In this document: positions 1 to 11,797 of the stretch, one piece after another
Layout: every line of letters begins with the position of its first letter
Numbering within the stretch: the first letter of the stretch is position 1
Assembly (NCBI GenBank): GCA_038030265.1
Contig: CM075939.1
Span: 32,717,253 to 32,781,252, forward strand
DNA from: Corythucha ciliata
Taxonomy: Eukaryota > Arthropoda > Insecta > Hemiptera > Tingidae
Direction: 5' to 3'
DNA length: 64,000 bases
The notes under the pieces: generated by a model
Seen by the model: only the letters and a program-made list of their open reading frames with translations
Told to the model about the DNA's origin: nothing
Databases searched by the model: none
Translations under genes and position numbers: made by a program

Positions 1-862
1 TCCCATGTCTTTCCCCAATTTCACGAAGAGAAACTCTTTTTTTCTTCTCTTGTTTTCAGTCCTTAGCCGATTTTTTTTAAAAACATTAAATTACACGTTA
101 TCATTTTTAACCCGGTCTTCAACTGCTTACAGTTTTTCCTTTTCTTTTTGCTGGATCCTATTTCTGTAGATTTTCTCTGCGCCGTAACTTTGAATTAATT
201 TTTAGGGTGAATAAAGATTGAAAACGCTTAATTTGATTCCGAGCAATATACGAAGACAAAAACGGAATCCTCTGGTTAAAACATTATGCACTTATTTTCG
301 TTCATTCCCTTGGAAATATGCACACCTACCTAAGGAGCATAATACCATACAACAAGCAATAAAACGAAGCTTTGCGACTTAGTTACCCTAAATTTTCAGT
401 GGGATAACCATTTTTATAAGCAAGAATATCGCCGCTCTGATGTAAATGTGTGCTACAAATAGTAACGTCGCGAAACAGCAGTTTTCCCCCATAACTGGAA
501 GTGAAAACAAACTGAGAGGCACCTCTTCACGGGTATGCCTTTTCATCAGCTGGAAAAATTTTGGATAGAAAGCCTTTTGGCGCCAACTCAACCAACAATA
601 TTTATCTGAATTCCAGAGCCAGAGAACTGGAGAAAATACGATAAAGCTCGGCGCGCACGATTCGAAGCATGTTTACTTGCAAGATGAAAGATAACATTTT
701 TATTATTATGATCCTTGGTAGTGACCGGATGGTTTTTTAAAACAGGCAGGTAAATCCCACTTAAAAATATTAATGAGATTTTGAATGAAGTAAAATCATG
801 AACATCCTTGTTAACGTCCGACGTTGCTAGGATACGCGAACGTTTTTTTTTTTTTTACGTCT
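1..862. other. No gene recognised
   Basis: AT-rich sequence with only short chance reading frames and a T tract near 843-856. I see no domain, splice structure, RNA gene or terminal repeat. The right edge is the abrupt start of the tandem duplication. Confidence 0.5.
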
Positions 863-882
863 TTCAAAATCTCCCTAATAAT

Positions 883-1887
883 TCAAAATGCATTCACCGA
901 CCGTAATATGTTATGAAGGGCGATGTTGTTCTCTACAAATCGAGTACGTACGAAGCGAGGGCTGGGGTTTTTCATTTTTGCCAAGGTTGCGAATCGAAAA
1001 GTGATTGAGCCTATCATTCTTGGAGCTCCATCGGTGCATATGTTATTCGCAATGACCGAATTCGTCCATTGCCCGAAAAATTTACCCACAACGCGTTATG
1101 GGCAGTGTGAAATGCTCATAACGAGTCGTGGGTAATTTTATTCGCCCAGTGGGCGGAATGAAATACCCATAACGCGTTCTGGGTAATTAATTTTACTCAA
1201 TAGCCGAAATAAAGGTTAGGGTGAGTCTATTTCGCGTCGTGGGTCTTCCGATTTTACCCACCAGATGTTAAAGAGTAAAAGTGTTAGGCCCCTTTTACAC
1301 GAGTAAGTTTTTTTATCAAAGTAGCCATTTTTAAAAAAAATAACAGATGTTCCCTGCCTGAAACGGTCTGCTTGTGATCAGATTGAACACATTTTTGAAC
1401 AAAAAACTTACTCGTGTAAAAGGGGCCTTAAAATATGATTCACATTTTGACTGAGTGAAAATAAGAATCATATTTTAACAGTTTGAAGTAACCTAAACTT
1501 CTACGTTGGAAAATGGCGCAAAAAAGTACGGCTTCCGTACTAAGTAGTGAGAAAACTACTATTCCCGTGGTTGTAGTCATCGTTTCCTTTAAACAAAAAA
1601 ACTGACTGACAATTTCATCTTCATCAGCGAACCGGACAAAACCAATCAAGTGGCATTTCCCAGTCAACTTCGTCAACTTGGAGCGCGAACGGTGTGGTTT
1701 TCATGATTTTGCAGGTTCTGTCGACCGACATTTCAGCAACACGACGAGCAATGGTTTCAGCCGAGAGGGGCACTTTGTCAAACCCCAAAGCTGCTTCATT
1801 TCCAAGCATAATGCGTACAATTTCTTTGCATGCCGGTTTGGGCAAATTTGCTGTAATGGTGTGTAGTTTCATTTCTCCAACGATCAT
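883..1887 (-). pseudogene. hAT (ZBED5/Buster-like) transposase fragment, copy 1
   Basis: Read leftwards, the frame opens at the ATG at 1887 and carries features typical of ZBED5/Buster-type hAT transposases: a KEIVRIMLG segment, then VPLSAETIARRV, then FALQVDE (first catalytic Asp region). A frameshift follows, after which LTGKCHLIGFVRF continues in another frame. The next block, CTDGAPRMIG followed by ...ATLAKMKNPS, lies at 883-1089. A Harbinger-type MITE (1287-1427) and ~190 bp of unrelated sequence separate the two blocks. The N-terminal BED finger and the C-terminal dimerisation domain are missing. Motifs are read directly; the family call is by recall of hAT consensus patterns. It is a non-functional relic. 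Confidence 0.72.
1287..1427. mobile_element. PIF/Harbinger-type MITE (141 bp), copy 1
   Basis: The ends are inverted repeats of GGCCCCTTTTACACGAGTAA, flanked on both sides by TTA (1284-1286 and 1428-1430). A 3-bp TWA target duplication is the hallmark of PIF/Harbinger. There is no coding capacity. It splits the hAT relic. Confidence 0.85.
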
Positions 1888-2207
1888 TCGCGAAACTACG
1901 GAGAGCTCTATCTGAAACTTTTACTTTTCTCGTGAATTGACATGAGTCGCTTGCTTATTAGTTATTATCATTGTTGGAAAGAAGTCTCTTGAAATAAGCA
2001 GCATCCTTATTTTTCAAATGGGGATGCTTGTAGAAAAGTGCCGTTTCAATTTGCTAGCGACCATTGCTTCATTGCTCAAGGTTTCACCGCAGATTATACA
2101 CGAAGGAATCGATTTGCCTTATGGCCCACACCACACCAGGTAAATCCGGTCAGATAATTCTAAAGTACAACTCCCTTCTTTTTCTCGGCTGCTTTTTCAA
2201 TTTGAAT

Positions 2208-2284
2208 AGACAAACTCCTCCTCTTTCACTCGAACTAACTCAGCCGACGCTGAGTTAGTTCGAGTGAAAGAGGAGGATTTGTCT
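2208..2284. repeat. Near-perfect hairpin between tandem copies
   Basis: A left arm of 37 bp (2208-2244) and a right arm of 36 bp (2249-2284) are exact reverse complements except for one missing base, around a 4-base loop CGAC. The arms contain AGACAAACTCC and GGAGGATTTGTCT. It fills most of the 137-bp spacer between the two tandem copies and ends two bases before copy 2. Confidence 0.95.
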
Positions 2285-2307
2285 AGTTTCAAAATCTCCC
2301 TAATAAT

Positions 2308-3281
2308 TCAAAATGCATTCACCGACCGTAATATGTTATGAAGGGCGATGTTGTTCTCTACAAATCGAGTACGTACGAAGCGAGGGCTGGGGTTTTTCAT
2401 TTTTGCCAAGGTTGCGAATCGAAAAGTGATTGAGCCTATCATTCTTGGAGCTCCATCGGTGCATATGTTATTCGCAATGACCGAATTCGTCCATTGCCCG
2501 AAAAATTTACCCACAACGCGTTATGGGCAGTGTGAAATGCTCATAACGAGTCGTGGGTAATTTTATTCGCCCAGTGGGCGGAATGAAATACCCATAACGC
2601 GTTCTGGGTAATTAATTTTACTCAATAGCCGAAATAAAGGTTAGGGTGAGTCTATTTCGCGTCGTGGGTCTTCCGATTTTACCCACCAGATGTTAAAGAG
2701 TAAAAGTGTTAGGCCCCTTTTACACGAGTATGTTTTTTTATCAAAGTAGCCATTTTTTAAAAAAATAACAGATGTTCCCTGCCTGAAACGGTCTGCTTAT
2801 GATCAGATTGAACACATTTTTGAACAAAAAACTTACTCGTGTAAAAGGGGCCTTAAAATATGATTCACATTTTGACTGAGTGAAAATAAGAATCATATTT
2901 TAACAGTTTGAAATAACCTAAACTTCCACGTTGGAAAATGGCGCAAAAAAGTACGGCTTCCGTACTAAGTAGTGAGAAAACTACTATTCCCGTGGTTGTA
3001 GTCATCGTTTCCTTTAAACAAAAAAACTGGCTGACAATTTCATCTCCATCAGCGAACCGGACAAAACCAATCAAGTGGCATTTCCCAGTCAACTTCATGA
3101 TTTCGCAGGTCCTGTCGACCGACATTTCAGCAACACGACGAGCAATGGTTTCAGCCGAGAGGGGCACTTTGTCAAACCCCAAAGCTGCTTCATTTCCAAG
3201 CATAATGCGTACAATTTCTTTGCATGCCGGTTTGGCCAAATTTGCTGTAATGGTATGTAGTTTCATTTCTCCAACGATCAT
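2308..3281 (-). pseudogene. hAT (ZBED5/Buster-like) transposase fragment, copy 2
   Basis: This is the same relic as in copy 1. Here the ~31-bp loss removes the FALQVDE catalytic segment but restores the frame, so one frame (2865-3281) runs from KEIVRIMLG through LTGKCHLIGFVRFADGDEIV to past FFCLKE. Beyond that the frame is not hAT-like. The CTDGAPRMIG block is at 2308-2514 and is identical in translation to copy 1. It is not functional. Confidence 0.72.
2712..2852. mobile_element. PIF/Harbinger-type MITE (141 bp), copy 2
   Basis: Duplicated copy of the element at 1287-1427, with TTA on both sides (2709-2711 and 2853-2855). It arrived here by segmental duplication, not by a second insertion. 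Confidence 0.85.
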
Positions 3282-3540
3282 TCGCGAAACTACGGAGAGC
3301 TCTATCTGAAACTTTTACTTTTCTCGTGAATTGACATGAGTCGCTAGCTTATTAGTTATTATTGTTGGAAAGAAGTCTCTTGAAATAAGCAGCATCCTTA
3401 TTTTTCAAATGGGGATGCTTGTAGAAAAGTGCCGTTTCAATTTGCTAGCGACCATTGCTTCATTGCTCAAGGTTTCACCGCAGATTATACACGAAGGAAT
3501 CGATTTGCCTTATGGCCCACACCACACCAGGTAAATCCGG

Positions 3541-6500
3541 GCTGCTGCGCGGAGCTGGAACTCGTAGTGCTAGTTGAACTTAATTGGAATTAGTACCCCT
3601 AAAGAAGCCCATTAGTGATCTTGTTGGACATGTGTCGTAGACGAAGCCGAAATCCTCGATCATTCGAATCGAGGATTTTACGCACACGAACAGGGTCCCG
3701 TGCTCCCCACAAAATGTCAATCCCTCTGTAAAATAATGGCCAGTTTATTCTCAAAATACAGGGGTTTTAGCCGAGGAACTGGTCATTTTTGAACCCTGAA
3801 ACCAACTATTCCACCAAACATGGGAATCGTTAATTTTGAAAAAAAAAAATGTATTCGCTCCGACCTTGACTGAGTACGCGTAAAATTATTGCCACATCAG
3901 GTCATCTTCAATTGTGCCCATCACGCTGGGGCTTCTTGCCGGTATTTCACCGTAAATTTTACTTCAAAAACCCGCTAATGTTCGCTCTCAGCAAAAATGT
4001 CACTTTTCCGACGCAAAATCCGAGGAAATTGTCAGTTTTCGTCCTAAAAACTGACGAAATGACTCGGAAACTAACAAAGTAGCTAGAAAAAAACTGACAA
4101 AGTGGCCTGGAAACTGACTTTTTCCATTTTTATTTTTTTCCCATTTAGTACAGGAAATAAAGCCAGAATAGCGGCGAAATTCGGCCCAATTTCGAATGTG
4201 ACTTGAAAAATTCCTTTTGATGTATACTTTGAGGATTCGAAGAGTCCGCAACGATACGGGGCGGCGAACCTATTTTTAAGGGCGGCTAGACGTTGACCAA
4301 CTCACCCCTACAAGGGAAGAAAATAAAATTGTCCAAACGAGGTGACTAATCTTATGCAGTTGTGTGTGCTGAGTCGATAAAAATCAGCCTCAAGTCCGTG
4401 GCCTGATTACTTCTCGAGTTATGGCATAATTTGTACGAAAAAACGTTGTTTTTGGCTAGATTAGTTTATTAAAATCCTCATGCCCTACATTTGGAGATGA
4501 CGTCGTTTCGTTCGTACCGTTGAGGTTTAAATGATGTATTGCATGTGAAAAGATAAAACACGTCACCAGAACAATCCCAATCTTACATTAGACACAAGTC
4601 GAAACTTACGGTGTTGCAGTGAAAAAACACCATTTCTTAGGAAAAATAGTCAATTTCTGAAGATTTGTCGAAATGAAATGGAAAAACTGTAATGATTTCT
4701 TTTGAAGAGGACACCTTGCAGAAGTTTTCCTGAAATTTGGGTTGTCCTGCGACGTGATTTAGTACTGCACAGTTAGTGGTTCACTTATCTGCAAAAATTA
4801 CAATTCTTCTGAATCCCAACTTTGAGCTGATGTAAAGGACACGAAAAGGAACAATTCTCTCGGAAATGGCCACTCCTGACAGAAAAAAGTGTGCTCTTTT
4901 CGAATCTGGGTCAGAATTTGTCAAAAGTTCGCTTAAAAATCACCAAATCGCATATTCTTGTAAAAAGTGTCTTACGCTTTTAAAAACGTTTAAATTAAAA
5001 AAAAAGCTGGAAAAATATCGCGTTTCGGACTATGGTGTAATTCACACCATTTTTCACAGTTTCACAATTTTTTTTGAAGTTATTCAGAAACACCCTGTAT
5101 AAAAGAACTGGATTGCTCATCACTGCTGATAAAGAATAGCAATCAGTTAAGTTCACAAATGGATAAGAGGGGTCAAGGTAAAGAGGGGTAGACTAAAGAG
5201 GTATGCTCTTAATTTTCAACCAATTATTATTGTTTGTGCCATGACGTCATGGGATGACAAATTTTTAAAAAATTAACAGGTGGGACTTTTTTCAATAAAA
5301 CAAAATTATCAACATTTCTGGGGCCACTTTTTAAATCGGGAGAACTGCGCATTATTGCCTGCAGGACAATGTTCCTGTGAAAGAAGTGATTGCAGGGCCC
5401 CTAAGTGTAATGGTTGGAGCAAAGAAAACTGCTGCAGGTGCAGGGTAACATCTCAGTTGTGAAACTTTTAGAAATTCTTTTAAGATAGAGCCAAGTTCAG
5501 CAATTTTTTCGTTCCACTCATCAACGTAGAGACCTCGCCACCGTTCCAATTAACAATAATAAATATAAGCGCCCCGAAACACTTGGCTTCGTATTAAGGG
5601 TTCTCGGCGGTGTTTGTACAACAAACCGCACATCGACCAATAGCCCGTATGGTGAGGGTGTGAATCACCCTACTCCATCCTGGGTATGCGGCCAGGGGCC
5701 TTAGTATGAACGGTCGGGCAAAAGCCGCACGCGGGATCCAAGGACGCCAAAGAAGAAATAACATTATCCCGCCATAGCAATCACGTCTAGCGGCATTTTC
5801 GCACGAGTTTGTACTGAGGCTCCAGATGAGGCAAACAAATTCCTCAATGTCGACAGTGATTGAATACGGCTAGGTTCGAGGCCGGGATTCTGGTCGAAGG
5901 ACACCATTAATATACTAAATTACTTTTATTTTTATACATGACAGGGAACACTTTTAAACTTCAGCTTTATTGTCCAACCTATCTAAGATATGCTCGTGAG
6001 CGTAACTGTCGCGGGCAGCAGGGAAGCCCTTCCTTGCTCCCTCATGATGCTTACTGGTCGTTTCTCACTGATACACATAATAAACTAGCCCGTCACTGCG
6101 CCGAGTGCTGTCTGTACACGGGGCTTCACGTGGTACGTATCAATTAACTGGGCCTTAAAACGGTACATAAGGTCTAAGGAACGACTCCGCCAAATTATAT
6201 CGCTTTTAAAAAAATTTGCAGGCACTTATTTTGGCTTTTCATTCATTGTTTGCTTGATCTACAAAGAAATTCCAAGGGAGAAACCATGGGAGGGGAAGCT
6301 TCATATGTGAAGTTTGGTCCCTCGTTAATTTTTTTACTCCCGTGACGTCAATCTTGACAAAAATTTCCTTAGTTACGAGTTACGAGCATACCTCTGTGTC
6401 TATTTACCTTGAAGAGGGGTGGAGTTTCAAAATAAGTACCGTGTTGCCATAACTACACAAGGAGAGGGACAGGGTGATTGTTTACCTGCCCCCTCCACGC

Positions 6501-8661
6501 CCCTCCAGTCCGCTGCGAGCAACGCAAGATTATGTATCGTTGGTTTAAACCCAGTCAGTAAGTCTTGAAGAATCAACAACCGTTCCAAGATTAGAAGGAT
6601 CGAAAGTTTAACTTTTTGTTCAGTCGTCCTCAGATACATTCTGACGAACACATTCAATGCAGCCGTTCCAAAGTTTCTCGATGAAACGTGCAACTAGAAG
6701 ATGTAAAAAACTAGGGGTTTTGGCTGTTTTTTTAATAATAATCCGCGAAGGAAGATTTTACGCACGCCATGTTTACGGAACATTTTTTTTTTTTAATCAG
6801 CGTGAAATTTCGTGTAAGACGCCCAGCTATGTGCGTTCAAAGAGGCGCCACTCTATTTTTTTTTACTCTGCATGCGCATCACTTTGTAGCTAATCGCCAT
6901 GCAATATTCTGGCATTCTCTTAAAAAATTATCATCCAATGTCACTCCTGAAATCGCTGCTAGGCTTATACGAATAGCCGAAAACTGGGAGAATAAACTTA
7001 CAGATTCTCCTTCTCATATTTTTTTTTAAATTTAGGTATTTAAAGTCGTTATTGTGAGAGGGTTACTCACTATATCGTTGCGATTTTATATCCGATTCAG
7101 CATTATTTGACAATTTTCTTTCAGTTTGGGATGGCCAACTCGCAGATGACTTGTACATACACCGTGATGAATTTATATCTATGGTTCAATCGAAGGAACT
7201 TGGAATGACGAAACGCTGAGCTGTTGTCGTTCAGCCTCCTCTACTATTCGCTCTGGAATCCTGAACGATAGCGAAAACCATAGTGTTATTTACTCTTGGT
7301 TTAACAGTTTATATTTAGGCATTAGGCCTTGTCATCTCTGTATGACACTTTGGTTACTGTACTGTGAAAAGGACGCTTTGAATGCTCTTTTCGGAATGGA
7401 GGGGGAAGAAAGTGTTTCCAAAAGTTCAATTAAGGTCATACTCATTAAAATCAACCGAGTACGAAACAAAAGTTTGTAATTATAAGGCTGAGAAATACTC
7501 TTACAGCGAGAGAGAATTTGTTTTTAGTGCATTCTTATGTTCGTTCACCAGATGAAAATAGCTCACTGTTAATGGAAGCGTATCTTCTTTTTTATGAATA
7601 AATTAGAAACACAGACAATTCTCATGACAAGAAAACAACTATTGTCTAGGATCGTCCAGATAAGGAGTGAGTTTTCTTATGTGAGCGAATAAATGATGTG
7701 TGTGTGTGTAGGGTGGATTATTGCATGTCTCCTCTTATTTTAACCACCAACTTCTTGATCTAGTTCGCTTGAGCTTCAATTGAAAGTTTTCCTCCCTCCC
7801 TTCGTGAAATTCAATTTCTCGAAAGTCGGCTTAAATCGAAGCGAAACTCATCAAGAAAGGACGATTGCTTAGGGAAGTTATATCTTTTGAAACAAAAATC
7901 TGTGCCACCTTCAAGTGCTCTGTGCTCCAACCGGTGCTTCCTATAGCCGATAGGAGAGAGTTGATTTTCTGCCCATGGGCCAGATGGGGGGTTTTGAGTA
8001 GGTACCAGAGTGGGCGTTTAATATTTTTTTGGTCAGAACTGTGAAGTTTTATCGCTTCAAGGATTAAGACCACCCCATTTCTTTCCATTTATTTCAACTG
8101 AGATTTAACATACAAATAGTCGTTTTCTTTCCTTTCTCTCTACATCTAAAATGTTCGTCTGCCTCGCGACCCATTCCGCCTGGGATACCACACGTCAAAA
8201 TTAAATTCGATTCGCACCAACACCCTTCCTTTCAACGGAAAGGCTCTTATTCATTCCTGTCCACGGATAAAAAACAAAATGTCTTTTTTTGGTTAACATT
8301 TCGGCATCGCTCTATTATAATTAAGAAACCATAATTGAATAAAAAGGAGTTTGGCGTATAAAATATTGCTACAATTACAGATGAAACGCTTCGGGGTAGC
8401 GGTTATTACAGCGGTCAGCCTTAGAGCGTAATGACCACGATACCACGAAAGGACGAGGAAGCAGGCTCGCTCGTATATTCATGGTCCTCTATGCAAAAAA
8501 CAGGGGCTCCCCCTTCGTGAAACTTGGGTGTTGGGTATGTTGCACGACTTACGAGGGACTTAATTTGTCATTTGAATTACTTTTATTTCAATGCTTGCCT
8601 CATACCCCATTCAGAAGGTGCGTAAACTTGGTGCTACAATTAACCCAACTTCCTCTTTCTA
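3541..8661. other. Non-coding stretch, no gene recognised
   Basis: About 5.1 kb in which I find no recognisable protein domain or RNA gene. Minor landmarks are an ACACCCTGTATA terminus at about 5090-5101, which resembles the ends of the foldback elements at 33.9 and 62.6 kb, and an AGAAAAAAGTGTGCTCTTTTC segment near 4880-4902 that recurs near 45823-45841. A single pol III B-box-like GGTTCGAGGCC sits at about 5874, with no convincing A box. Probably decayed repeats. Confidence 0.4.
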
Positions 8662-8806
8662 ATAACGTTCCCCATTTGCACAAAATTCTGCATTTGGGCA
8701 GTTCATTTCTACCCGTCTTCACTGAATTAAATCATATGTTAGTGGAGAAGACGGGTAGAAATGAACAGCCCCGTTGCAGAATTTTGTGCAAATGGGGAAC
8801 GCTATA
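8662..8806. mobile_element. Hairpin MITE, family 1
   Basis: A near-perfect ~65-bp inverted repeat. The outer ends are CGTTCCCCATTTGCACAAAA and its complement. The inner arms carry TTTCTACCCGTCTTC, and the loop contains GAATTAAATCATATGTT. The arm and loop motif recurs at 27514, 33725 and 51245. No protein is encoded. Confidence 0.8.
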
Positions 8807-9943
8807 ATTTTTCTATTCGACTCGTACTCTATTTTCCATGTGAAAAACAAGGGAATTAAAACGTTTCTTTTAACTATCCCATTCATTTTTTCGTCCATTC
8901 ATTTGTAAAACAAACTTGACCGTGAGACCAGTGACCCAGAGAACCTTGGTGTGCCTGCGAAGCACGAAGAAACTTTGCACACGCCTCAGCCCCCTTCCAC
9001 AAGACAAACCCTTGCCAGAGCCTCCTATTATTAAGGTCTTGAAATTAAATCTCTAGTCCTTTCACTCATTTCTTTCTTTCTAAGGCAATGTCCGGTGTAA
9101 CGAAAAGACGCGCTCTTCTCAAGAGCTAAAAGATTAGAAAAATGGTCGTGCTTCACGCGACTTTTTTCTTTCGTGGTGTAATGAAGAAGGGACACTCTAA
9201 CCTTATCGAATCTGCTGAATCCAATCCATTTAAAACAAAAAATAAATTCAATTAGATGATTGTAAAGTGATAAAGTGACGATATGGAAACCGTGACGCGT
9301 ACAGTGTAACGCACTGCGCAAATATGTTGAGCCGAACTCGTTCTACAGGTGTGAAATGTTCGCTTCCCCCCCCCCCCCCACGACCGCAAACGTGCCTACA
9401 ATTTTTCCATAATTATATACTGACGCGAAAGAATAAGGTTGAGCAGGGGGGAAGCACTGCATTATCTTAACGCTTTATAGAAGCTAACAGGAACTTCACA
9501 CTCTCCCTCCGTGGCCTTAAAAAAAATAAAAACCCTTGAAACCGCAATCTACTCAGAGAATGAGTTCCGAACCATTTCAAAAAATTCTTAAACAGGGAAA
9601 TGCCGCGTCATTTTGGACCGTGCGTCGTCGTCAAATTAAAAAAAAAGCATGGAAAATAAGGTGACACAGAAACCTTCGAAAATTCTTCATCAGAAACATC
9701 TTTAGGGCGTCGAAACGAACTTTAACCCGTGGAGGCGAATTTTTTTGAATGTAAAAAACTTTAGTGTGTCGCACGCAATATATTAGCTTTCTCCGGTGGT
9801 CTCCCATATAAATGTAAATAAACTTTTTTCTGTTTAAGTTGAACGCGTGGGATGCACTCCTCTGTACCATCAAGTTCGGGAATTCATCAACATAGAGCCG
9901 TTGCTTTACTGGCGTTATAGCATTATTCTAATCGGTGCGTGAA
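8807..9943. other. Non-coding stretch
   Basis: No recognisable gene. A run of 13 C lies near 9367-9379. Confidence 0.4.
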
Positions 9944-9980
9944 TATAAAAAGGAATATTTAGAGAGGTGTTTAGTTCGTG
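9944..9980 (+). promoter_or_regulatory. Candidate core promoter (TATA box and initiator)
   Basis: TATAAAAAGG at 9944-9953 is followed about 29 bases later by TTAGTTCG (9971-9978), a plausible arthropod-type initiator. An ATG with an AAAA upstream context lies about 23 bases further on. Spacing and order fit a pol II core promoter. This is inference from pattern only. Confidence 0.4.
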
Positions 9981-9995
9981 TGATTAGCAATTAAA

Positions 9996-10027
9996 ATGAA
10001 AGTTATTTCGGCGTTAATTGTAGTTTT
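9996..10027 (+). CDS. Candidate first exon with signal-peptide-like start
   Basis: The ATG at 9996 opens a short frame translating as MKVISALIVVL, a lysine followed by a hydrophobic run like the start of a secretory signal peptide. A possible splice donor GTATGG begins at 10028; unspliced, the frame closes at 10094. It sits directly downstream of the TATA/initiator pair, the usual layout of small insect secreted or cuticular protein genes. No downstream exon could be identified, and the foldback element at 10730 may lie in the intron or may have replaced the rest. The function is unknown and the call could be chance. Confidence 0.3.
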
Positions 10028-10094
10028 GTATGGGAGTTGTAAATTCCTATTTCTCTCAACAAGAATGTACGCAAAAGATAACATGAAATATTAA

Positions 10095-10729
10095 GACGCA
10101 CGAATAAGGAAAAGTCCGTTTTCCGCGCGTAAAGTGAAGTGAAGCGTATGGAGAGGATGACATAAAAAAAATAAAATAAGTACGAGTATTCTCACTGTTG
10201 TATGTATTGAATACTTTTGTATCTTTTGTCCGAAAAAATGCGAAAAGTGAATCGTGCCGCCCTCGCGGAGTGAACTTCAACAGTGGTGGGATAGCGGACG
10301 TTCTGTGTGCGCCGAGGTGAAAAAAGGAACCCAAGGCAGACGAAAACTCAAGCTCTTTTCTTTTCTTTTCTCACTTTCCTTTGAGACTAGAGGAGCAAAA
10401 GAGGTGGAAACAATAAAGTGACGGACATAAGCCTTGACAATTTGTCAGCATTAGGCTCTTTTCACCAACGTGGACAGGAATGAAACAAAATAGTACACGA
10501 GGTTACGGCTTCATAATGATTTCTCGCTCATATGACTTTTTTCCTTTTTGCCGATACGAAATAACGCCAAGTCCCCTTTATTAAATAGTTCCCACAGTGG
10601 ATAGGATTTAGGAAGAGTTTCCTCCTGAGAATTCGCAACCCCTACCCCATCCGATTACCGGACCATGTATCTAATTTCTTATAAATCCACAAATAAAATA
10701 ATTGTTTTGCTTTGTAAAATGGGGACGAA
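10095..10729. other. Non-coding stretch
   Basis: No gene or repeat structure recognised. If the candidate exon at 9996 is real, this would be intron. Confidence 0.35.
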
Positions 10730-11056
10730 CTAATTTGCGGATTCCAATAAAAGCTTGCGGATTCCATATGTAAAATGACGATAGAGATCTGCAAATTGAC
10801 ACGTATACTGCTATACCATACCAGTAACTTTTAATGGCACTTTACGTAATAGTTACTCAAAAGTACTAGTACTTGTCCCCACAGGTCATGTTGCGGATTC
10901 CAATAAAAGCTTGCGGATTCCATATGTAAAATGACGATAGAGATCTGCAAATTGACACGTATACTGCTATACCATACCAGTAACTTTTAATGGCACTTTA
11001 CGTGATAGTTACTCAAATGTACTAGTACTTGTCCTCATTATTATGCTTGCGGATTC
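10730..11056 (+). repeat. Left ~156-bp tandem array (about 2 units)
   Basis: The unit runs from TTGCGGATTCCAATAAAAGC through CATATGTAAAATGACGATAG, then a CTGCTATACCATACCAGTAA segment, to AGTACTAGTACTTGTCC. Two units are ~95% alike by eye, and a third start (TTGCGGATTCC) appears near 11045. AAGTACTAGTACTT inside the unit is a perfect palindrome. Confidence 0.9.
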
Positions 11057-11644
11057 CGAATTATAAATGCCGATGGTGTGCTATGAATTGACACGAATAC
11101 TGCTTTCAATCGCCAATTCCAGATGTTACAGTCGCACGTTACGCCTTAAGTTAGATACGTTAGATCTTACTTTAGAATTATCATTCACGATAACATATGG
11201 AAAACCTATTACTCACAGTCGAAAAAATATTTTGGTTGGTGGTGAGGAGTTGGGATTTTTGCTCCTGCAAGTTGGAATAATCAGGAAACCCGCCAAATAC
11301 AAATTATTATATTTATTTTCGCTTTCATGTTGTATATTTCTTCATACCATAATATGTTTCTTTCAACACTTTGGTTTCGTAGGTAATTTGAATTTAGCGG
11401 ATGGTCCATTTTCATAGCAAAGCAGTGTAACGGATCGTTCATTTTTTTCAACATATCAATAATACGAAGTCCAGTGACCGGGTTATCCGTATGACTTTGA
11501 TTGTTCATTGTGAATAATATTCCTACGACTTCGGATAGGAAACAAAACTGTCCAACCCACCCAGAAACTTTTTCTGTGTACGTTTACCACGTCTAGATTC
11601 GATTTCTGCAATGTCCGTCCGCCGTCCGGGCCTTTCTTGCCTTA
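11057..11644. other. Interior of foldback element, unrecognised
   Basis: Reading frames up to ~116 codons exist on the plus strand (11067-11417) and 75 codons on the minus strand, but none resembles a family I know. Confidence 0.3.
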
Positions 11645-11797
11645 AGGTGCGTTCTCACGGGGGCAAAAAACGACAGCGAGGCACGCTTTCGATCTCACTG
11701 TCGTGACCCTTGCCTCGAGTGGGGGGGAGAAATTGAATCAGGCGTTGGTCGTGGACCGTTCACACGATCACGATTCAGTTTATCCCTTGAGCCGACC

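Larger units (their letters stand above)
863..2149. repeat. Tandem duplication, copy 1
   Basis: This ~1.29-kb block recurs almost unchanged at 2287-3540 in the same orientation. Both copies start at TTTCAAAATCTCC and end at CAGGTAAATCCGG. They differ by scattered substitutions, a ~31-bp segment around 1668-1699 that copy 2 lacks, and a 3-bp indel near 1970. Each copy holds the same hAT transposase relic and the same MITE, so both insertions predate the duplication. Confidence 0.95.
2287..3540. repeat. Tandem duplication, copy 2
   Basis: Second copy of the block at 863-2149, with the same start and end sequences. After the shared end CAGGTAAATCCGG the flanks diverge completely, so the duplication boundary is sharp. 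Confidence 0.95.

Noticed and set aside
5860..5890. B-box-like GGTTCGAGGCC suggesting a tRNA or tRNA-SINE
   Set aside because: No acceptable A box at the right distance, no cloverleaf, and no nearby T-run terminator.
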